Below, piece after piece: positions 1 to 8,596 of a stretch of 64,000 bases of DNA (positions are counted from its first letter, which is position 1; the number at the start of each line of letters is the position of its first letter). Location of the stretch: the NCBI GenBank assembly GCA_016718385.1, contig JADKDK010000001.1, positions 372,001 through 436,000 of the forward strand, in the 5' to 3' direction. This DNA comes from Gammaproteobacteria bacterium (lineage in GTDB: Bacteria > Pseudomonadota > Gammaproteobacteria > Pseudomonadales > UBA5518). The notes under the pieces were generated by a model. It did no database searches, had not been told where the DNA came from, and worked only from the letters and a program-made list of their open reading frames with translations. The position numbers and the translations under genes were made by a program.

Positions 1-62
1 TCGAGGTGCGCGAGGTCGAACCGGCGCGTTTCGTTCCCTTGTTGAGCGGCATGGTGCGCTGA
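1..62 (+). CDS. pcm: Protein-L-isoaspartate O-methyltransferase, 3' end only
   Basis: The window opens inside a gene. The frame starting at base 3 runs to a TGA at 60-62 and ends in RFVPLLSGMVR. Pcm enzymes, which repair isoaspartyl residues with S-adenosylmethionine, end in a very similar RFVPL-x-x-G stretch, and pcm lies just upstream of nlpD-rpoS in many gammaproteobacteria. Only about 19 codons are visible, so the call rests on this short C-terminal match and on gene order. Confidence 0.6.
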   Translation, partial: EVREVEPARFVPLLSGMVR

Positions 63-404
63 GGGCGTCGGCCGCGGGCGCGACCAGCGCTCGAGGCTGC
101 AATGCCGCATCCGCCGGATTCCCGGGTGAATCGCGATTTTCCCGTTGTTTCACAAGGTTTTAGCGTGCGGGGGCTTGGGGTCGCTCTGCCAGCTTTTCCA
201 GTCGCTTGTGAAAAATTACCGGTGTTCGCGACGAATATTATTGACAACGAAATGTTTCGGGCGCAAATTTGGCCCATCTAAACCTCAATAAAATCATATC
301 GATAAACCGGTTTGTTAAACAGAACGCGCACTTAAAGCGCGCAACAGACTAAACGAGGGGCGATTTGCATGATTACGCCCGGGACACACTAGCTGCAGAG
401 ATGA
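63..404 (+). promoter_or_regulatory. Upstream region of nlpD-rpoS
   Basis: No gene is visible in these 342 bases. The second half is clearly more AT-rich than its surroundings. A perfect -35 hexamer TTGACA lies at 241-246, but the best -10 at 17-18 bp (CAAATT/AAATTT) is poor. A 10-bp palindrome AAACCGGTTT lies at 304-313 and could be an operator. In Escherichia coli the main rpoS promoter lies inside nlpD, so this region may serve mainly nlpD. Confidence 0.3.
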
Positions 405-1292
405 ATGATCCGGTCTCCCTCGACAACAGTTGTGATCGCGACCTGCCTCCTGGCGGGGCTGGCCGGCTGCGCAAGCCGTCCCTATTACTCGGACCTGCCC
501 GAACCGGGCGCCCGGGCACCGGTTTCCCGCGCCGCCGCAGCGCATCCGGGGGTGAACACCTACACGGTGAAACCGGGCGATACCCTGCATTCGATTGCCT
601 TTGCGGCGGGGACGGACTGGCAGACGCTGGCCTCGCTGAACCGCATCGCGTCACCGTACACCATCTATCCCGACCAGCAGCTGAAGCTGAGCGCCTCGAG
701 CGTGCCGGTCACGCTGGGCATGGACCCGGACGTGCCGGCCCCCGGGCCCGTGCGTGCTCAGGCTGCGCCGGATGCGGACGCGCCGCTCATGCAGGGCGGC
801 GCCGCGGCGACGCCCCGGGCGCAGCCGCCGGTGGTCGCGCCGGCGCAGCCGACGCAATCCGCACCGCCCCGGGTCGCCGCCGCTGCGCCCGTTGCGCCGC
901 CCCCGCTCCCGCCGCCGAGTCCCGGCGGCTGGCAATGGCCGGGCGCGGGCAAGCTGGTGCTCGGCTATGCGAACACGGCGCAACCGCACAAGGGTATAGA
1001 TCTTGCAGGCAATACCGGGGATCCGGTGCTTGCGGCCAAGGGTGGCACGGTGGTCTACGCGGGCAATGGAGTGCGCGGGTACGGCAACCTGTTGATCGTG
1101 AAGCACGATGCGCTGTTTCTGAGCGCATATGCCCACAACAGCAAGTTGCTGGTCAAGGAAGGCGATGTGGTCAAGGGCGGGCAGCAGATCGCGGAGATGG
1201 GCGACAGCGGCACTGACCGGACGAAGCTGCACTTCGAGGTGCGAAAGCAGGGCAATCCGGTCGATCCGTTGCAGGTACTGCCCAGAAGATGA
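405..1292 (+). CDS. nlpD: Murein hydrolase activator NlpD (LysM-M23 lipoprotein)
   Basis: NlpD is an envelope lipoprotein that activates the amidase AmiC at the division septum. The 295-residue protein has a lipoprotein signal with lipobox LAGC (Cys22), a LysM domain at about 52-96, a long Pro/Ala-rich linker (about 100-175) and a C-terminal M23/LytM domain at about 180-292. In E. coli NlpD the LytM active site is degenerate. Here the first motif is intact (H195-x3-D199) and His244 is present, but the final H-x-H is K274-L-H276, so one metal ligand is still missing and an activator role remains most likely. The gene lies directly upstream of rpoS, as is usual. The ATG at 405 gives a complete signal peptide, although its ribosome site is weak. 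Confidence 0.93.
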   Translation: MIRSPSTTVVIATCLLAGLAGCASRPYYSDLPEPGARAPVSRAAAAHPGVNTYTVKPGDTLHSIAFAAGTDWQTLASLNRIASPYTIYPDQQLKLSASSVPVTLGMDPDVPAPGPVRAQAAPDADAPLMQGGAAATPRAQPPVVAPAQPTQSAPPRVAAAAPVAPPPLPPPSPGGWQWPGAGKLVLGYANTAQPHKGIDLAGNTGDPVLAAKGGTVVYAGNGVRGYGNLLIVKHDALFLSAYAHNSKLLVKEGDVVKGGQQIAEMGDSGTDRTKLHFEVRKQGNPVDPLQVLPRR

Positions 1293-1330
1293 GCCGGCGA
1301 CACAGAAAATCACAGCAAGGGGACAAGGCA

Positions 1331-2329
1331 ATGGGACTAGAGGCAAGCGTACAGTTCGAAGACGAAGCCCTCATCGCGGCCGAGGCAGAGTTCGGCGCCG
1401 ATCTGGCGGATGAGGCCGAGGGCCTCGATGCCGTCGATGCGGACGAGCGCGAGGACGAGTTCATCGCGGCCCGGCGCGAGGCATCGGGCGTGCAGCGCAC
1501 GCTCGATGCGACCCAGATGTACCTGAGCGAGATCGGCTTCTCGCCGCTGCTGACGGCCGAGGAGGAGCGCCATTACGCGCGCCTCGCGCTGAAGGGCGAC
1601 GAGGCCGGGCGCAAGCGCATGATCGAGAGCAACCTGCGCCTCGTCGTGAAGATCTCGCGCCGCTACCTCAACCGCGGCCTGTCGCTGCTCGACCTGATCG
1701 AGGAGGGCAACCTCGGCCTGATCCGCGCGGTGGAGAAGTTCGATCCCGAGCGCGGCTTCCGCTTCTCGACCTACGCGACCTGGTGGATCCGCCAGACCAT
1801 CGAGCGCGCCATCATGAACCAGACGCGCACCATCCGCCTGCCGATCCACGTGGTGAAGGAGCTGAACGTCTATCTGCGCGCGGCGCGCGAGCTCACGCAG
1901 AAGCTCGATCACGAGCCCACGGCCGAGGAGATCGCCGAACTCGTCGACAAGCCGGTCGAGGACGTCAAGCGCATGCTAGGCCTGAACGAGCGCGTGACCT
2001 CGGTCGACGTGCCGCTCGGCCCCGATTCGGACCGCTCGCTGCTCGATACGATCGCCGACACGCAGGTGTCGGACCCGGCCGAACTGCTGCAGGACGAGGA
2101 CATGCGCGAGAGCATCGCGGCATGGCTGGAGGAACTGAGCGACAAGCAGCGCGAGGTGATCGCGCGTCGCTTCGGGCTCGCCGGCTACGAAGGTGCGACG
2201 CTGGAGGAAGTGGGCCGCGAGATCGGGCTCACGCGCGAGCGCGTGCGCCAGATCCAGGTCGAGGCGCTGCGCCGCCTGCGCGAGATCCTCGAGCGCCAGG
2301 GGCTCACGGGCGACGCCGTTTTCAGCTGA
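1331..2329 (+). CDS. rpoS: RNA polymerase sigma factor RpoS
   Basis: This is the stationary-phase and general stress sigma factor of gammaproteobacteria. The 332-residue protein has a short acidic N-terminus, region 1.2 (QMYLSEIGFSPLL), region 2 with DLIEEGNLGLIRAVEKFDP and FSTYATWWIRQTIERAI (core binding and -10 recognition), region 3 (IRLPIHVVKELN) and region 4 with a helix-turn-helix ending RERVRQIQVEALRRLR (-35 recognition). An in-frame start at 1289 overlaps the nlpD stop, but the ATG at 1331 is preceded by AAGGGGAC at good spacing and gives the usual family length. Transcription probably comes from within or upstream of nlpD. It converges with fdxA-mutS. Confidence 0.96.
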   Translation: MGLEASVQFEDEALIAAEAEFGADLADEAEGLDAVDADEREDEFIAARREASGVQRTLDATQMYLSEIGFSPLLTAEEERHYARLALKGDEAGRKRMIESNLRLVVKISRRYLNRGLSLLDLIEEGNLGLIRAVEKFDPERGFRFSTYATWWIRQTIERAIMNQTRTIRLPIHVVKELNVYLRAARELTQKLDHEPTAEEIAELVDKPVEDVKRMLGLNERVTSVDVPLGPDSDRSLLDTIADTQVSDPAELLQDEDMRESIAAWLEELSDKQREVIARRFGLAGYEGATLEEVGREIGLTRERVRQIQVEALRRLREILERQGLTGDAVFS

Positions 2330-2347
2330 GTCCCGTCGCGCCCCGAT

Positions 2348-2413
2348 GTGGGTCGCCATTCATGGCGACAGCAGCATTCGGGCAGGCACATGTCGGCATG
2401 AATGCCGACCCAC
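2348..2413. repeat. REPIN: two REP hairpins in inverted orientation
   Basis: Two short hairpins face each other between the convergent rpoS and fdxA genes. The first is GTGGGTC-GCCATTCATGGCGAC (2348-2369) and the second is GTCGGCATGAATGCCGAC followed by CCAC (2392-2413). The same GTRGGTC head plus palindrome design recurs at 27971, 52935 and 60196, so this is a dispersed extragenic palindrome family. Such elements are usually moved by RAYT transposases, none of which is in this window. Confidence 0.75.
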
Positions 2414-2539
2414 GGGCGACGGCGAACCGGGCCATGCCCGTTGAAGGTCGTGAGCCCCGTCGCTCAGGGCCCGGGCAGAATAAATGGCGCGTTTGCGGGT
2501 ACGTCCCTCTCGAACCCGGGAGGGAGATCAAGGCGGAGA

Positions 2540-2863
2540 TCAGCGCTGCAGGTGCTGCAGCTTGTCGGGCACGCCATTCCACTTCTCGGCATCAGCGAGC
2601 TTTTCCTTCATCTCGGTGATGTTCGGCCACACCTGCGCCAGTTCGGCATTCAGTTCCAGGAACACCTGCTGGTCGGCGGGCAACTCATCCTCGGAGAAGA
2701 TCGCGTCCACCGGGCATTCGGGTTCGCACAGCGCGCAGTCGATGCACTCGTCGGGATGGATCACGAGGAAATTGGGGCCTTCGTAGAAGCAGTCCACCGG
2801 GCACACTTCCACGCAGTCGGTGTGCTTGCAGTTGATGCAGTTCTCTCCAACGACGAAAGTCAT
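2540..2863 (-). CDS. fdxA: 7Fe ferredoxin FdxA
   Basis: A 107-residue soluble electron carrier of the Azotobacter FdI type. The cysteine pattern matches one 3Fe-4S cluster (Cys9, Cys17, Cys50) and one 4Fe-4S cluster (Cys21, Cys40, Cys43, Cys46), with the two extra cysteines Cys12 and Cys25 also typical of the family. It lies downstream of mutS on the same strand with a gap of about 100 bases, an arrangement common in pseudomonads and relatives. Its redox partner cannot be told from the sequence. Confidence 0.93.
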   Translation of the reverse strand: MTFVVGENCINCKHTDCVEVCPVDCFYEGPNFLVIHPDECIDCALCEPECPVDAIFSEDELPADQQVFLELNAELAQVWPNITEMKEKLADAEKWNGVPDKLQHLQR

Positions 2864-2962
2864 GTCGCGCGGCCTCTTGCTGTCGGTTGAAACGGGCTGG
2901 AAAAGCGCGCGCAGTCTAGCATGCGGCCCCGGGTGCTGTCAGACGCGCATTTCGATGAATTT

Positions 2963-5551
2963 TCAGTAAATTTCGCGTGCCGCACCGTGCAGTTCGCAGA
3001 GCAGCGCGTGCGCCTCGCGTGGGCTGAGTGCATCGGGATCGAGCGCGCGCAGGCGCTCGAGCAGCGCGTCACGGCGCGGATCGGCGTCGAACAGCAACTG
3101 GCCCTGGGCGGGTGCGCCGCAGGCCTTCGCCACGGGTGCCAGCGCGTGGGGCGACTCCAGCTCCTGGAGCTTGCGCCGGGCCTCGGCGATCACGGCCTGG
3201 GGCACGCCGGCCAGCGCGGCCACCTGCAGGCCGTAGCTGCGGCTGGCCGGACCGGGGCGTACCGAATGCAGGAACACGATGCGGTCAGCGTACTCGGTGG
3301 CGTCGAGGTGTACGTTGGCGACCCCCTCCACCACCTCGGGCAGCGCGGTGAGCTCGAAGTAATGCGTGGCGAACAGGGTGTAGGCGCGCTGCCGGCTCGC
3401 GAGCCGCGCGGCGGCTGCCCACGCCAGCGACAGCCCGTCGAAGGTGCCGGTGCCGCGCCCGATCTCGTCCATCAGCACCAGGCTGCGCTCGGTGGCGTTG
3501 TGCAGGATGGTCGCGGTCTCCGCCATCTCGACCATGAAGGTGGAGCGTCCGCCCGCGAGGTCGTCCGATGAGCCGATGCGCGTGAAGATGCGGTCGACCA
3601 GCGGGATCTCGGCGGCCGCGGCGGGCACGAAACTGCCGATGTGCGCCAGCAGCACGATCAGCGCGACCTGGCGCATGTAGGTCGATTTGCCGCCCATGTT
3701 CGGCCCGGTGATGATCAGCATGCGCCGCCGGTCGTCGAGCTCGAGGTCGTTGGCGATGAACGGATCGCTCGAGACGCGTTCCACCACCGGGTGGCGCCCG
3801 GCCGTGATGCTGAGCTGCGGTTCGGCGACCAGCCGCGGGCGGCAGTAGTCCAGTTCGGCCGCGCGTTCGGCCAGCGTCGCGAGCACGTCCAGCTCGGCGA
3901 GGGCGGCGGCGCTGCGCTGCAGCGGGCCGAGTTCCGCGTTCAGCGCGTCCAGCAGTTGCTCGTAGAGCCAGCGCTCGCGCGCCAGCGCGCGCGCCTTCGC
4001 GCTCAGCGCCTTGTCCTCGAAGGCCTTGAGTTCCGGCGTGATGTAGCGCTCGGCGTTCTTCAGCGTCTGGCGACGGATGTAGTCCGCCGGCGCGTTGACC
4101 GACTGGGCGCGGCTGATCTCTATGTAGTAGCCGTGCACCCGGTTGTAGCCCACGTGCAGGTTCGGCAGCCCGGTGCGTTCGCGCTCGCGCGCCTCCAGCG
4201 CCACCAGGAAGTCGTGCGCCCCGGTGCTGAGCAGGCGCAACTCGTCGAGCTCGGTGTCGTAGCCGGGCGCGATCACGCCGCCCTCGCGCACCACCACCGG
4301 CGGGTTTTCGACCAGCGCGCACTTGAGCATCACCGCGAGCTGCGGGAACTCGCTCACTGCCGCGAGCAGTTGCCGGCTGAGTGGTGCCTCGAGCGCCGCG
4401 CAGGCGGCGTGCAGCGTGGGCAGGCTCTCGAGCGCGGCGCCGAGGCGGCTGAGATCGCGCGGGCGCGCCGAGCGCAACGCCACGCGCGCCAGGATGCGTT
4501 CGATGTCGCCGACCACCGCCAGCGCCTCGCGCGGCGCGAGGTAGCGCGCGTCGTCGACGAGTTCGGCGATCGCGCCCTGGCGCGCCTCGAGCTCCTCCAG
4601 TCGGCGCAGCGGCCGGCGCAGCCAGCGCCTGAGCCAGCGGCTGCCCATCGCGGTCTTGGTGGTGTCCAGCACCCAGGCCAGCGTGTATTCGTCGCCGCCG
4701 GTGAAGTTGGTGTCTATCTCCAGGTTGCGCAGCGAGGCGGCGTCCAGCGCCACCGCGTCCTCGCGCGAATCGGGCACCAGCGCGCTCACGTGCGGCAACT
4801 CGCCGCGCTGCGTCTCGCGCGCGTAGCGCAGCAGGCAGCCGGCGGCCGCGATACCGGGCTCCATGTGCGCACAGCCGAAGCCGACCAGGTCGTGCGTGCC
4901 GAACTGCGCGTTCAGCAGTTCTGTGGCGCTGCGCACGTCGAATTCCCAGGGGGCGCGGGTGCGAAGCCCGTTGATGCTCGCCAGCGCGGGATGGCGCGCG
5001 GTGCCCTCGGCGGCCAGCAGTTCCGCCGGCTGCAGGCGCCGCAGTTCCGCCGCGAGCGCTTCCTCGCCGTCGACCTCGAGCACCTGGAAGCGCCCGCTGG
5101 AGAGGTCGAGCGAACTGATGCCGAAACGCGAGCCGGATTCGGCGACCGCGACCAGCAGGTTGTCGCGCGCGGCGTCGAGCAGCGACTCGTCGGTGAGCGT
5201 GCCGGGGGTCACGATGCGCGTGACCTCGCGCTCGACCGGCCCCTTGCTCGTCGCCGGGTCGCCGATCTGCTCGCAGATGGCCACCGAGACGCCGGCGCGC
5301 ACCAGCCGCGCGAGGTAGCCCTCGACCGAGTGGTAGGGCACGCCGGCCATCGGGATCGGCACGCCGGCCGAGGCGCCGCGGCTGGTGAGCGTGATATCGA
5401 GCAGCGCGGCGGCACGCCTGGCGTCGTCGTGGAAGAGCTCGTAGAAATCGCCCATCCGGTAGAACAAGAGCTCGTTCGGGTGCTGCGACTTGATGCGCAG
5501 GTACTGCTGCATCATAGGTGTGTGAATGGGTTCAGAAGCTGCTGATTTCAC
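2963..5551 (-). CDS. mutS: DNA mismatch repair ATPase MutS with island-encoded N-terminus
   Basis: MutS binds mispaired bases and recruits MutL. The protein of about 862 residues has the mismatch-binding GDFYELF region (the Phe-x-Glu motif), connector, clamp and C-terminal ATPase domains with Walker A GPNMGGKST (about residue 615-625) and Walker B LVLMDEIGRGT. There is no ATG at the expected place. A GTG at 5551 gives VKSAASEPIHTPMM, in register with the E. coli start, and a TTG at 5566 is an alternative. Everything upstream of the codons for TPMM (right of about 5515) is island DNA: the native start, MENSALTNQTPMM, is 22 kb away at 27635. The present start codon and promoter are therefore supplied by the island. 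The choice of start is uncertain, the identity is not. Confidence 0.93.
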   Translation of the reverse strand: MKSAASEPIHTPMMQQYLRIKSQHPNELLFYRMGDFYELFHDDARRAAALLDITLTSRGASAGVPIPMAGVPYHSVEGYLARLVRAGVSVAICEQIGDPATSKGPVEREVTRIVTPGTLTDESLLDAARDNLLVAVAESGSRFGISSLDLSSGRFQVLEVDGEEALAAELRRLQPAELLAAEGTARHPALASINGLRTRAPWEFDVRSATELLNAQFGTHDLVGFGCAHMEPGIAAAGCLLRYARETQRGELPHVSALVPDSREDAVALDAASLRNLEIDTNFTGGDEYTLAWVLDTTKTAMGSRWLRRWLRRPLRRLEELEARQGAIAELVDDARYLAPREALAVVGDIERILARVALRSARPRDLSRLGAALESLPTLHAACAALEAPLSRQLLAAVSEFPQLAVMLKCALVENPPVVVREGGVIAPGYDTELDELRLLSTGAHDFLVALEARERERTGLPNLHVGYNRVHGYYIEISRAQSVNAPADYIRRQTLKNAERYITPELKAFEDKALSAKARALARERWLYEQLLDALNAELGPLQRSAAALAELDVLATLAERAAELDYCRPRLVAEPQLSITAGRHPVVERVSSDPFIANDLELDDRRRMLIITGPNMGGKSTYMRQVALIVLLAHIGSFVPAAAAEIPLVDRIFTRIGSSDDLAGGRSTFMVEMAETATILHNATERSLVLMDEIGRGTGTFDGLSLAWAAAARLASRQRAYTLFATHYFELTALPEVVEGVANVHLDATEYADRIVFLHSVRPGPASRSYGLQVAALAGVPQAVIAEARRKLQELESPHALAPVAKACGAPAQGQLLFDADPRRDALLERLRALDPDALSPREAHALLCELHGAAREIY
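5508..5523. other. Left attachment site (att) inside mutS
   Basis: Spacer TGCATCA (5508-5514) is followed by the arm TAGGTGTGT (5515-5523). The left side is mutS coding sequence for the residues MMQQ. The right side is island. The partner half is at 27586-27602. Confidence 0.85.
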
Positions 5552-5672
5552 TGCGATTATTTCCAAAATAGTCTCGAATATTCAATATGTTACGATATTT
5601 TCGTGGTTGAGTTTTTGTCCGACTTGATCCATCGCAGTCTGTTGTGGTGCGCAGAATAAGCGTAGACTAAAC

Positions 5673-5740
5673 CGTAGGTGAAACAGCAATGCGAAACACG
5701 AAAGCGTAGGTGAAATCGATCACGCGATACGGTAGGTCAA
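5673..5740 (+). repeat. Three iterated GTAGGT repeats upstream of the integrase gene
   Basis: CGTAGGTGAAA occurs at 5673-5683 and again at 5705-5715, and the related GGTAGGTCAA lies at 5731-5740. They sit between the crossover site and the integrase start, where arm-type binding sites or integrase-gene operators usually lie. That role is inferred from position only. Confidence 0.5.
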
Positions 5741-5786
5741 TCAGCCTGCCGACGGCTTCGCCACTGATGCCCTCCAGGAGCCACGA

Positions 5787-7055
5787 ATGGCAGCTGACAA
5801 GTCTACACGCCCGCTTACGGCCCTTGCCGTTTCGCGTATGAAGGTGGGCGACGAACTGGCCGACACCGGGGAAAACCGGGGCTTGCGCGTCACGCGCACC
5901 AAGGGCGATCACCGGTACTGGTATCGCTTTGCCGACCCGGCCACGGGCAGGCAGAAGGCCCTGCACGTAGGCTACGGTTCGCGGATGAGCCTGGCGGAAG
6001 CCCGAGTGGCCTTTGCTGGCCTGAAGGCGCAGCGCCGGGCCGGACATGTACCCGAACTGCCGGAGCACCTGCGGAAGCCGGTCTACCTGCCCCCGCCGGA
6101 TGCGCCTGCCGCCGAGGCGTACACCGTCGCCACGCTGGTCAAGGACTACCTGGCAATCGTCGAGAAGAGGCGAAGCCCCAAGGCCGCAGCGGAGGCGACG
6201 CGCGTGCTGTCCCGATGCGTGGTAGACCATGTCGGCGCGACGCCGGCATCCGAATTGACCGTCGACCAGTGCCTCGACCTAGCGCACCGCGAACTGGATG
6301 CGGGCCACGAAGCCCAGTGCGGGGTCATGCTGCGTGAATTGAGTGCCGCCATCGAATCCGCGATGGTTCGGCGGCGAGTGCCGCTAGACCATGCGGACCC
6401 GGCCGCCATGGCACGGCGCCTGCTCATCCGTGGTGGAGCGCGCCTCACTGCAAAGCGCCGCAGCAGGTTCCTGACGGACCCGGAACTCGAATTGTTGTTG
6501 CAGTGGTTGCCGCAGTCGGGGTTCAGTCAGAACCAGCGTGTGGCGCTGAGACTGACGCTCGAGACCGGCTGCCGTACGGGGGAGGCCATCGCTGCGCAGT
6601 GGTCGCATTTCGACCTCGAGCGGGGCATATGGTCGCTGCCCCGCACCAAGACCGATGCGCCGCGGGTGATCAGACTCTCGAAGCAGACGCAGCGTTGGGC
6701 GAGCGCGTTGTTCGAGATTGCCCCTGGCAAGTGGTTGTGCCCGTCTCCCAAGACGGGCGGTCATATCGAGCAGAAGACCTTGACCGAGACGATGTGGCGG
6801 ATGCGCCGGGACGGCGAGCTTCCCGCCATGGATCCGTGGACACCGCACGATCTGAGACGAACGGTCCGGACTGCGCTGGCACGGCTCGGGTGCCCGCGCC
6901 CGATCGCCGAAGCAATCCTCGGTCATTCAGCGGACGGAATCGTCGGTGTCTACGACCAGCACAGCTATGAGGCCGAAGCGGGAGAGTGGTTGCAGCGGTG
7001 GAATGACCACCTCGATACGCTGCGTCCTCGCCCATCACTGAAGGCTGTCGGGTGA
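5787..7055 (+). CDS. Tyrosine-type site-specific integrase
   Basis: A 422-residue phage-type integrase that would cut and rejoin the att sites in mutS. The N-terminal part (about 1-100) looks like the DUF4102/arm-binding domain, with GLRVTRTKG and YWYRF followed by a basic region. A SAM-like core-binding domain covers about 110-210, and the catalytic domain about 225-405. The catalytic residues are visible: Arg263 (ETGCRTGE), Lys288 (RTKTD), His354 and Arg357 (HDLR), His380 (GHSADG) and Tyr389 (VYDQH). The gene lies 270 bases inside the left att site and reads inward. Its start follows the second ATG-rich stretch after the GTAGGT repeats. It appears intact, so the island may still be mobile. 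Confidence 0.95.
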   Translation: MAADKSTRPLTALAVSRMKVGDELADTGENRGLRVTRTKGDHRYWYRFADPATGRQKALHVGYGSRMSLAEARVAFAGLKAQRRAGHVPELPEHLRKPVYLPPPDAPAAEAYTVATLVKDYLAIVEKRRSPKAAAEATRVLSRCVVDHVGATPASELTVDQCLDLAHRELDAGHEAQCGVMLRELSAAIESAMVRRRVPLDHADPAAMARRLLIRGGARLTAKRRSRFLTDPELELLLQWLPQSGFSQNQRVALRLTLETGCRTGEAIAAQWSHFDLERGIWSLPRTKTDAPRVIRLSKQTQRWASALFEIAPGKWLCPSPKTGGHIEQKTLTETMWRMRRDGELPAMDPWTPHDLRRTVRTALARLGCPRPIAEAILGHSADGIVGVYDQHSYEAEAGEWLQRWNDHLDTLRPRPSLKAVG

Positions 7056-7451
7056 GGCGCCGCGGGGCGTGGCCGGGTAGTCGCTCGAAATGCCGGCGCT
7101 GATCGCAGGGTTTCAGCCAACATCCAGATTCGTAAAATCACAGGCTGCCGCATCCGGGAATGTCGGCCGCCGATCCACATAGTTTCCATCCTGTTTTGGT
7201 CACACGGCAAGCCCGCCGGCGATATTCAACACGGACCGGTGCATCACTTGTGGGTGCGGGTGTCTTGTATTGGGGGGCGACGCGGGAAAGTAACGGACGC
7301 GGCCTGGAATAAGTACATTGGGAACCAGAAACCCGAATCACTGGATGATAATTCCCATGTGGTCGGATCTTGGGTGTCGGCCGTATGGCCGACCATTACC
7401 GGCTTGAGCCGTAATACGAAGCCCTCGCCTTTAGGCAAGGGTCGTTCACCC
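7056..7451. terminator. Convergent gap with three tandem hairpins
   Basis: These 396 bases lie between the integrase gene and the convergent immunity-like gene. No gene is visible. Three hairpins stand side by side near the right end: GTCGGCC/GGCCGAC (7376-7393), an imperfect ATTACcGGCT/AGCCGTAAT (7394-7414) and CCCTcGCC/GGCaAGGG (7422-7441). They are best read as bidirectional transcription terminators. None has a long T-tract. Confidence 0.45.
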
Positions 7452-7949
7452 CTAGTCGCGCTGGCGTGAATCAATCAGTTTTTCCGTAGGATTTTCGATG
7501 CAATATTGAATTTTTTTGCCCACTTCATTCGATGATTCATTCATGATCGTAATTTGATACTTGCCATCGTGGACAATATGCTGAACAAAATCCGTATCTC
7601 GGAATATCGAGTAATGCTTTATAGTTCCGTAGTTGGTTATGAGTTGGAGGCCATGTTTAGCAATTAATTCTTCAACATTCTCGGCGCTCTCGATACTAAT
7701 TCGCTTGATGTCTGACGGGGGAGAACCTAATGCGTAATTTCTGTTCCAAAAAAAATAGGACTCCCCGGTAGTTACTTTCAATACGTAATCGTCATTCATC
7801 GGGAACAGGCAGCCAAACACATCTATGAAGAAATATCCCGCCCGAAAATCAGCCGCATGATCCGCCGCAGCGAGAGCCGGAAATCCATGAATTGTGGTTA
7901 TCAGCAACACAAGCAAGGGTATTCCTGTCAGCGAATTTAGTCGTCTCAT
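7452..7949 (-). CDS. Secreted small protein, candidate immunity protein of the RHS module 1
   Basis: A 165-residue protein that I do not recognise. It starts with a clear Sec signal peptide ending near residues 25-28 (PALAA), so it probably works in the periplasm. The rest is soluble, rich in Ile, Asn and Tyr, and has two cysteines. Its ATG overlaps the stop of the upstream RHS tip (ATGA overlap at 7946-7949), so the two are translationally coupled, which is how RHS tip and immunity genes are usually arranged. The base composition is much more AT-rich than the core genome. The immunity role is inferred from position only. Confidence 0.6.
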   Translation of the reverse strand: MRRLNSLTGIPLLVLLITTIHGFPALAAADHAADFRAGYFFIDVFGCLFPMNDDYVLKVTTGESYFFWNRNYALGSPPSDIKRISIESAENVEELIAKHGLQLITNYGTIKHYSIFRDTDFVQHIVHDGKYQITIMNESSNEVGKKIQYCIENPTEKLIDSRQRD

Positions 7950-8335
7950 CGACCAACCCCTTCAACTTTATCCAACCGAATGTCACTAACGTTGCCGACT
8001 CCACTCGGAGTGATGGCGATGCAGTCCGCTTGAGCATTGCAGGCTATCGAATAGCCGTCTTCTTCACCATCCCGAACCAACATCCCGTGCGTGTCCTTAA
8101 TCAAACTGAGCATACCAGCGACATCAGACACCGCGGAGGCGACTTCCCCCGCTATGCCTAGAATACCGAGCGCAGCACCAATTGACGCCTGCAGGGGGAT
8201 GCTCGCAACTATTGACGCCAATTCATATGCGTTGTAGGTGACACTAGCTAACTGAATTGGATACAGAGTCTCAGCGATTGCTGCCACGACAATTTGGGCC
8301 TCCACCTCGTTCGGTTGTAAGCGTCCGGTGAGCAC
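7946..8335 (-). pseudogene. C-terminal tip of RHS protein 1, cut off by IS66
   Basis: The frame is open from 8335, but its first nine codons are IS66 end sequence. The native part begins at 8308 with EVEAQIVVAAIAETL. On the other side of the IS the RHS frame reads ISGKPN up to 11003. Removing the IS and one copy of the 8-bp target duplication joins GKPN to EVEA in frame, so this is the last 120 residues of the RHS1 protein. It contains a long hydrophobic, Ala/Gly-rich segment (ASIVASIPLQASIGAALGIL region) that could enter a membrane. No known toxin domain is recognised. It is probably not expressed as part of an RHS protein now. Confidence 0.8.
8309..8316. repeat. IS66 target-site duplication, left copy
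   Basis: GTTCGGTT at 8309-8316 directly precedes the left terminal repeat. An identical copy is at 11003-11010. Eight bases is the normal duplication length for the IS66 family. Confidence 0.95.
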
Positions 8336-8350
8336 CGGGTTGTCGGCGGC

Positions 8351-8596
8351 TTATCCGTTGATCTCGTCGGTGTAGATTTGCTCGTCATACGCCTTTGCGA
8401 CAGCGGCTTCCAGCCGCCCGAGCAATTCGGTCAGCGCCTCCCCTCGACGGCGCACCAGGGCAGCAAGCATGTTGTGCTGGTCGCTGGCGATGGCGGCGCA
8501 CGGTATCGGTGATACGTAACCGACGACGAAGGATCCGTGATCGTCGATGAGCGCCTGCAGGTTTGGCCAGGGCAGCGCAGCAGGTTTCTTGCTCAT
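8351..8596 (-). CDS. IS66 accessory protein (81 aa)
   Basis: A small gene starting MSKKPAALPWPNLQALIDDH, inside the IS66 element. Its ATG overlaps the tnpC stop (ATGA at 8593-8596). Similar short genes follow tnpC in some IS66 elements. No function is known to me. The frame ends just inside the left terminal repeat. Confidence 0.7.
   Translation of the reverse strand: MSKKPAALPWPNLQALIDDHGSFVVGYVSPIPCAAIASDQHNMLAALVRRRGEALTELLGRLEAAVAKAYDEQIYTDEING

Noticed and set aside
365..1216. Frame of 283 codons overlapping nlpD
   Set aside because: Arg/Gly/Ala-rich shadow of nlpD, which has signal, LysM and M23 motifs in its own frame.
5552..5566. TTG at 5566 as mutS start
   Set aside because: Possible, but the GTG at 5551 gives a better match to the usual MutS N-terminal length; kept as an alternative.
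7376..7442. The three hairpins as an integron attC site
   Set aside because: No R'/R'' core sites or integron integrase nearby; a convergent terminator explains them.
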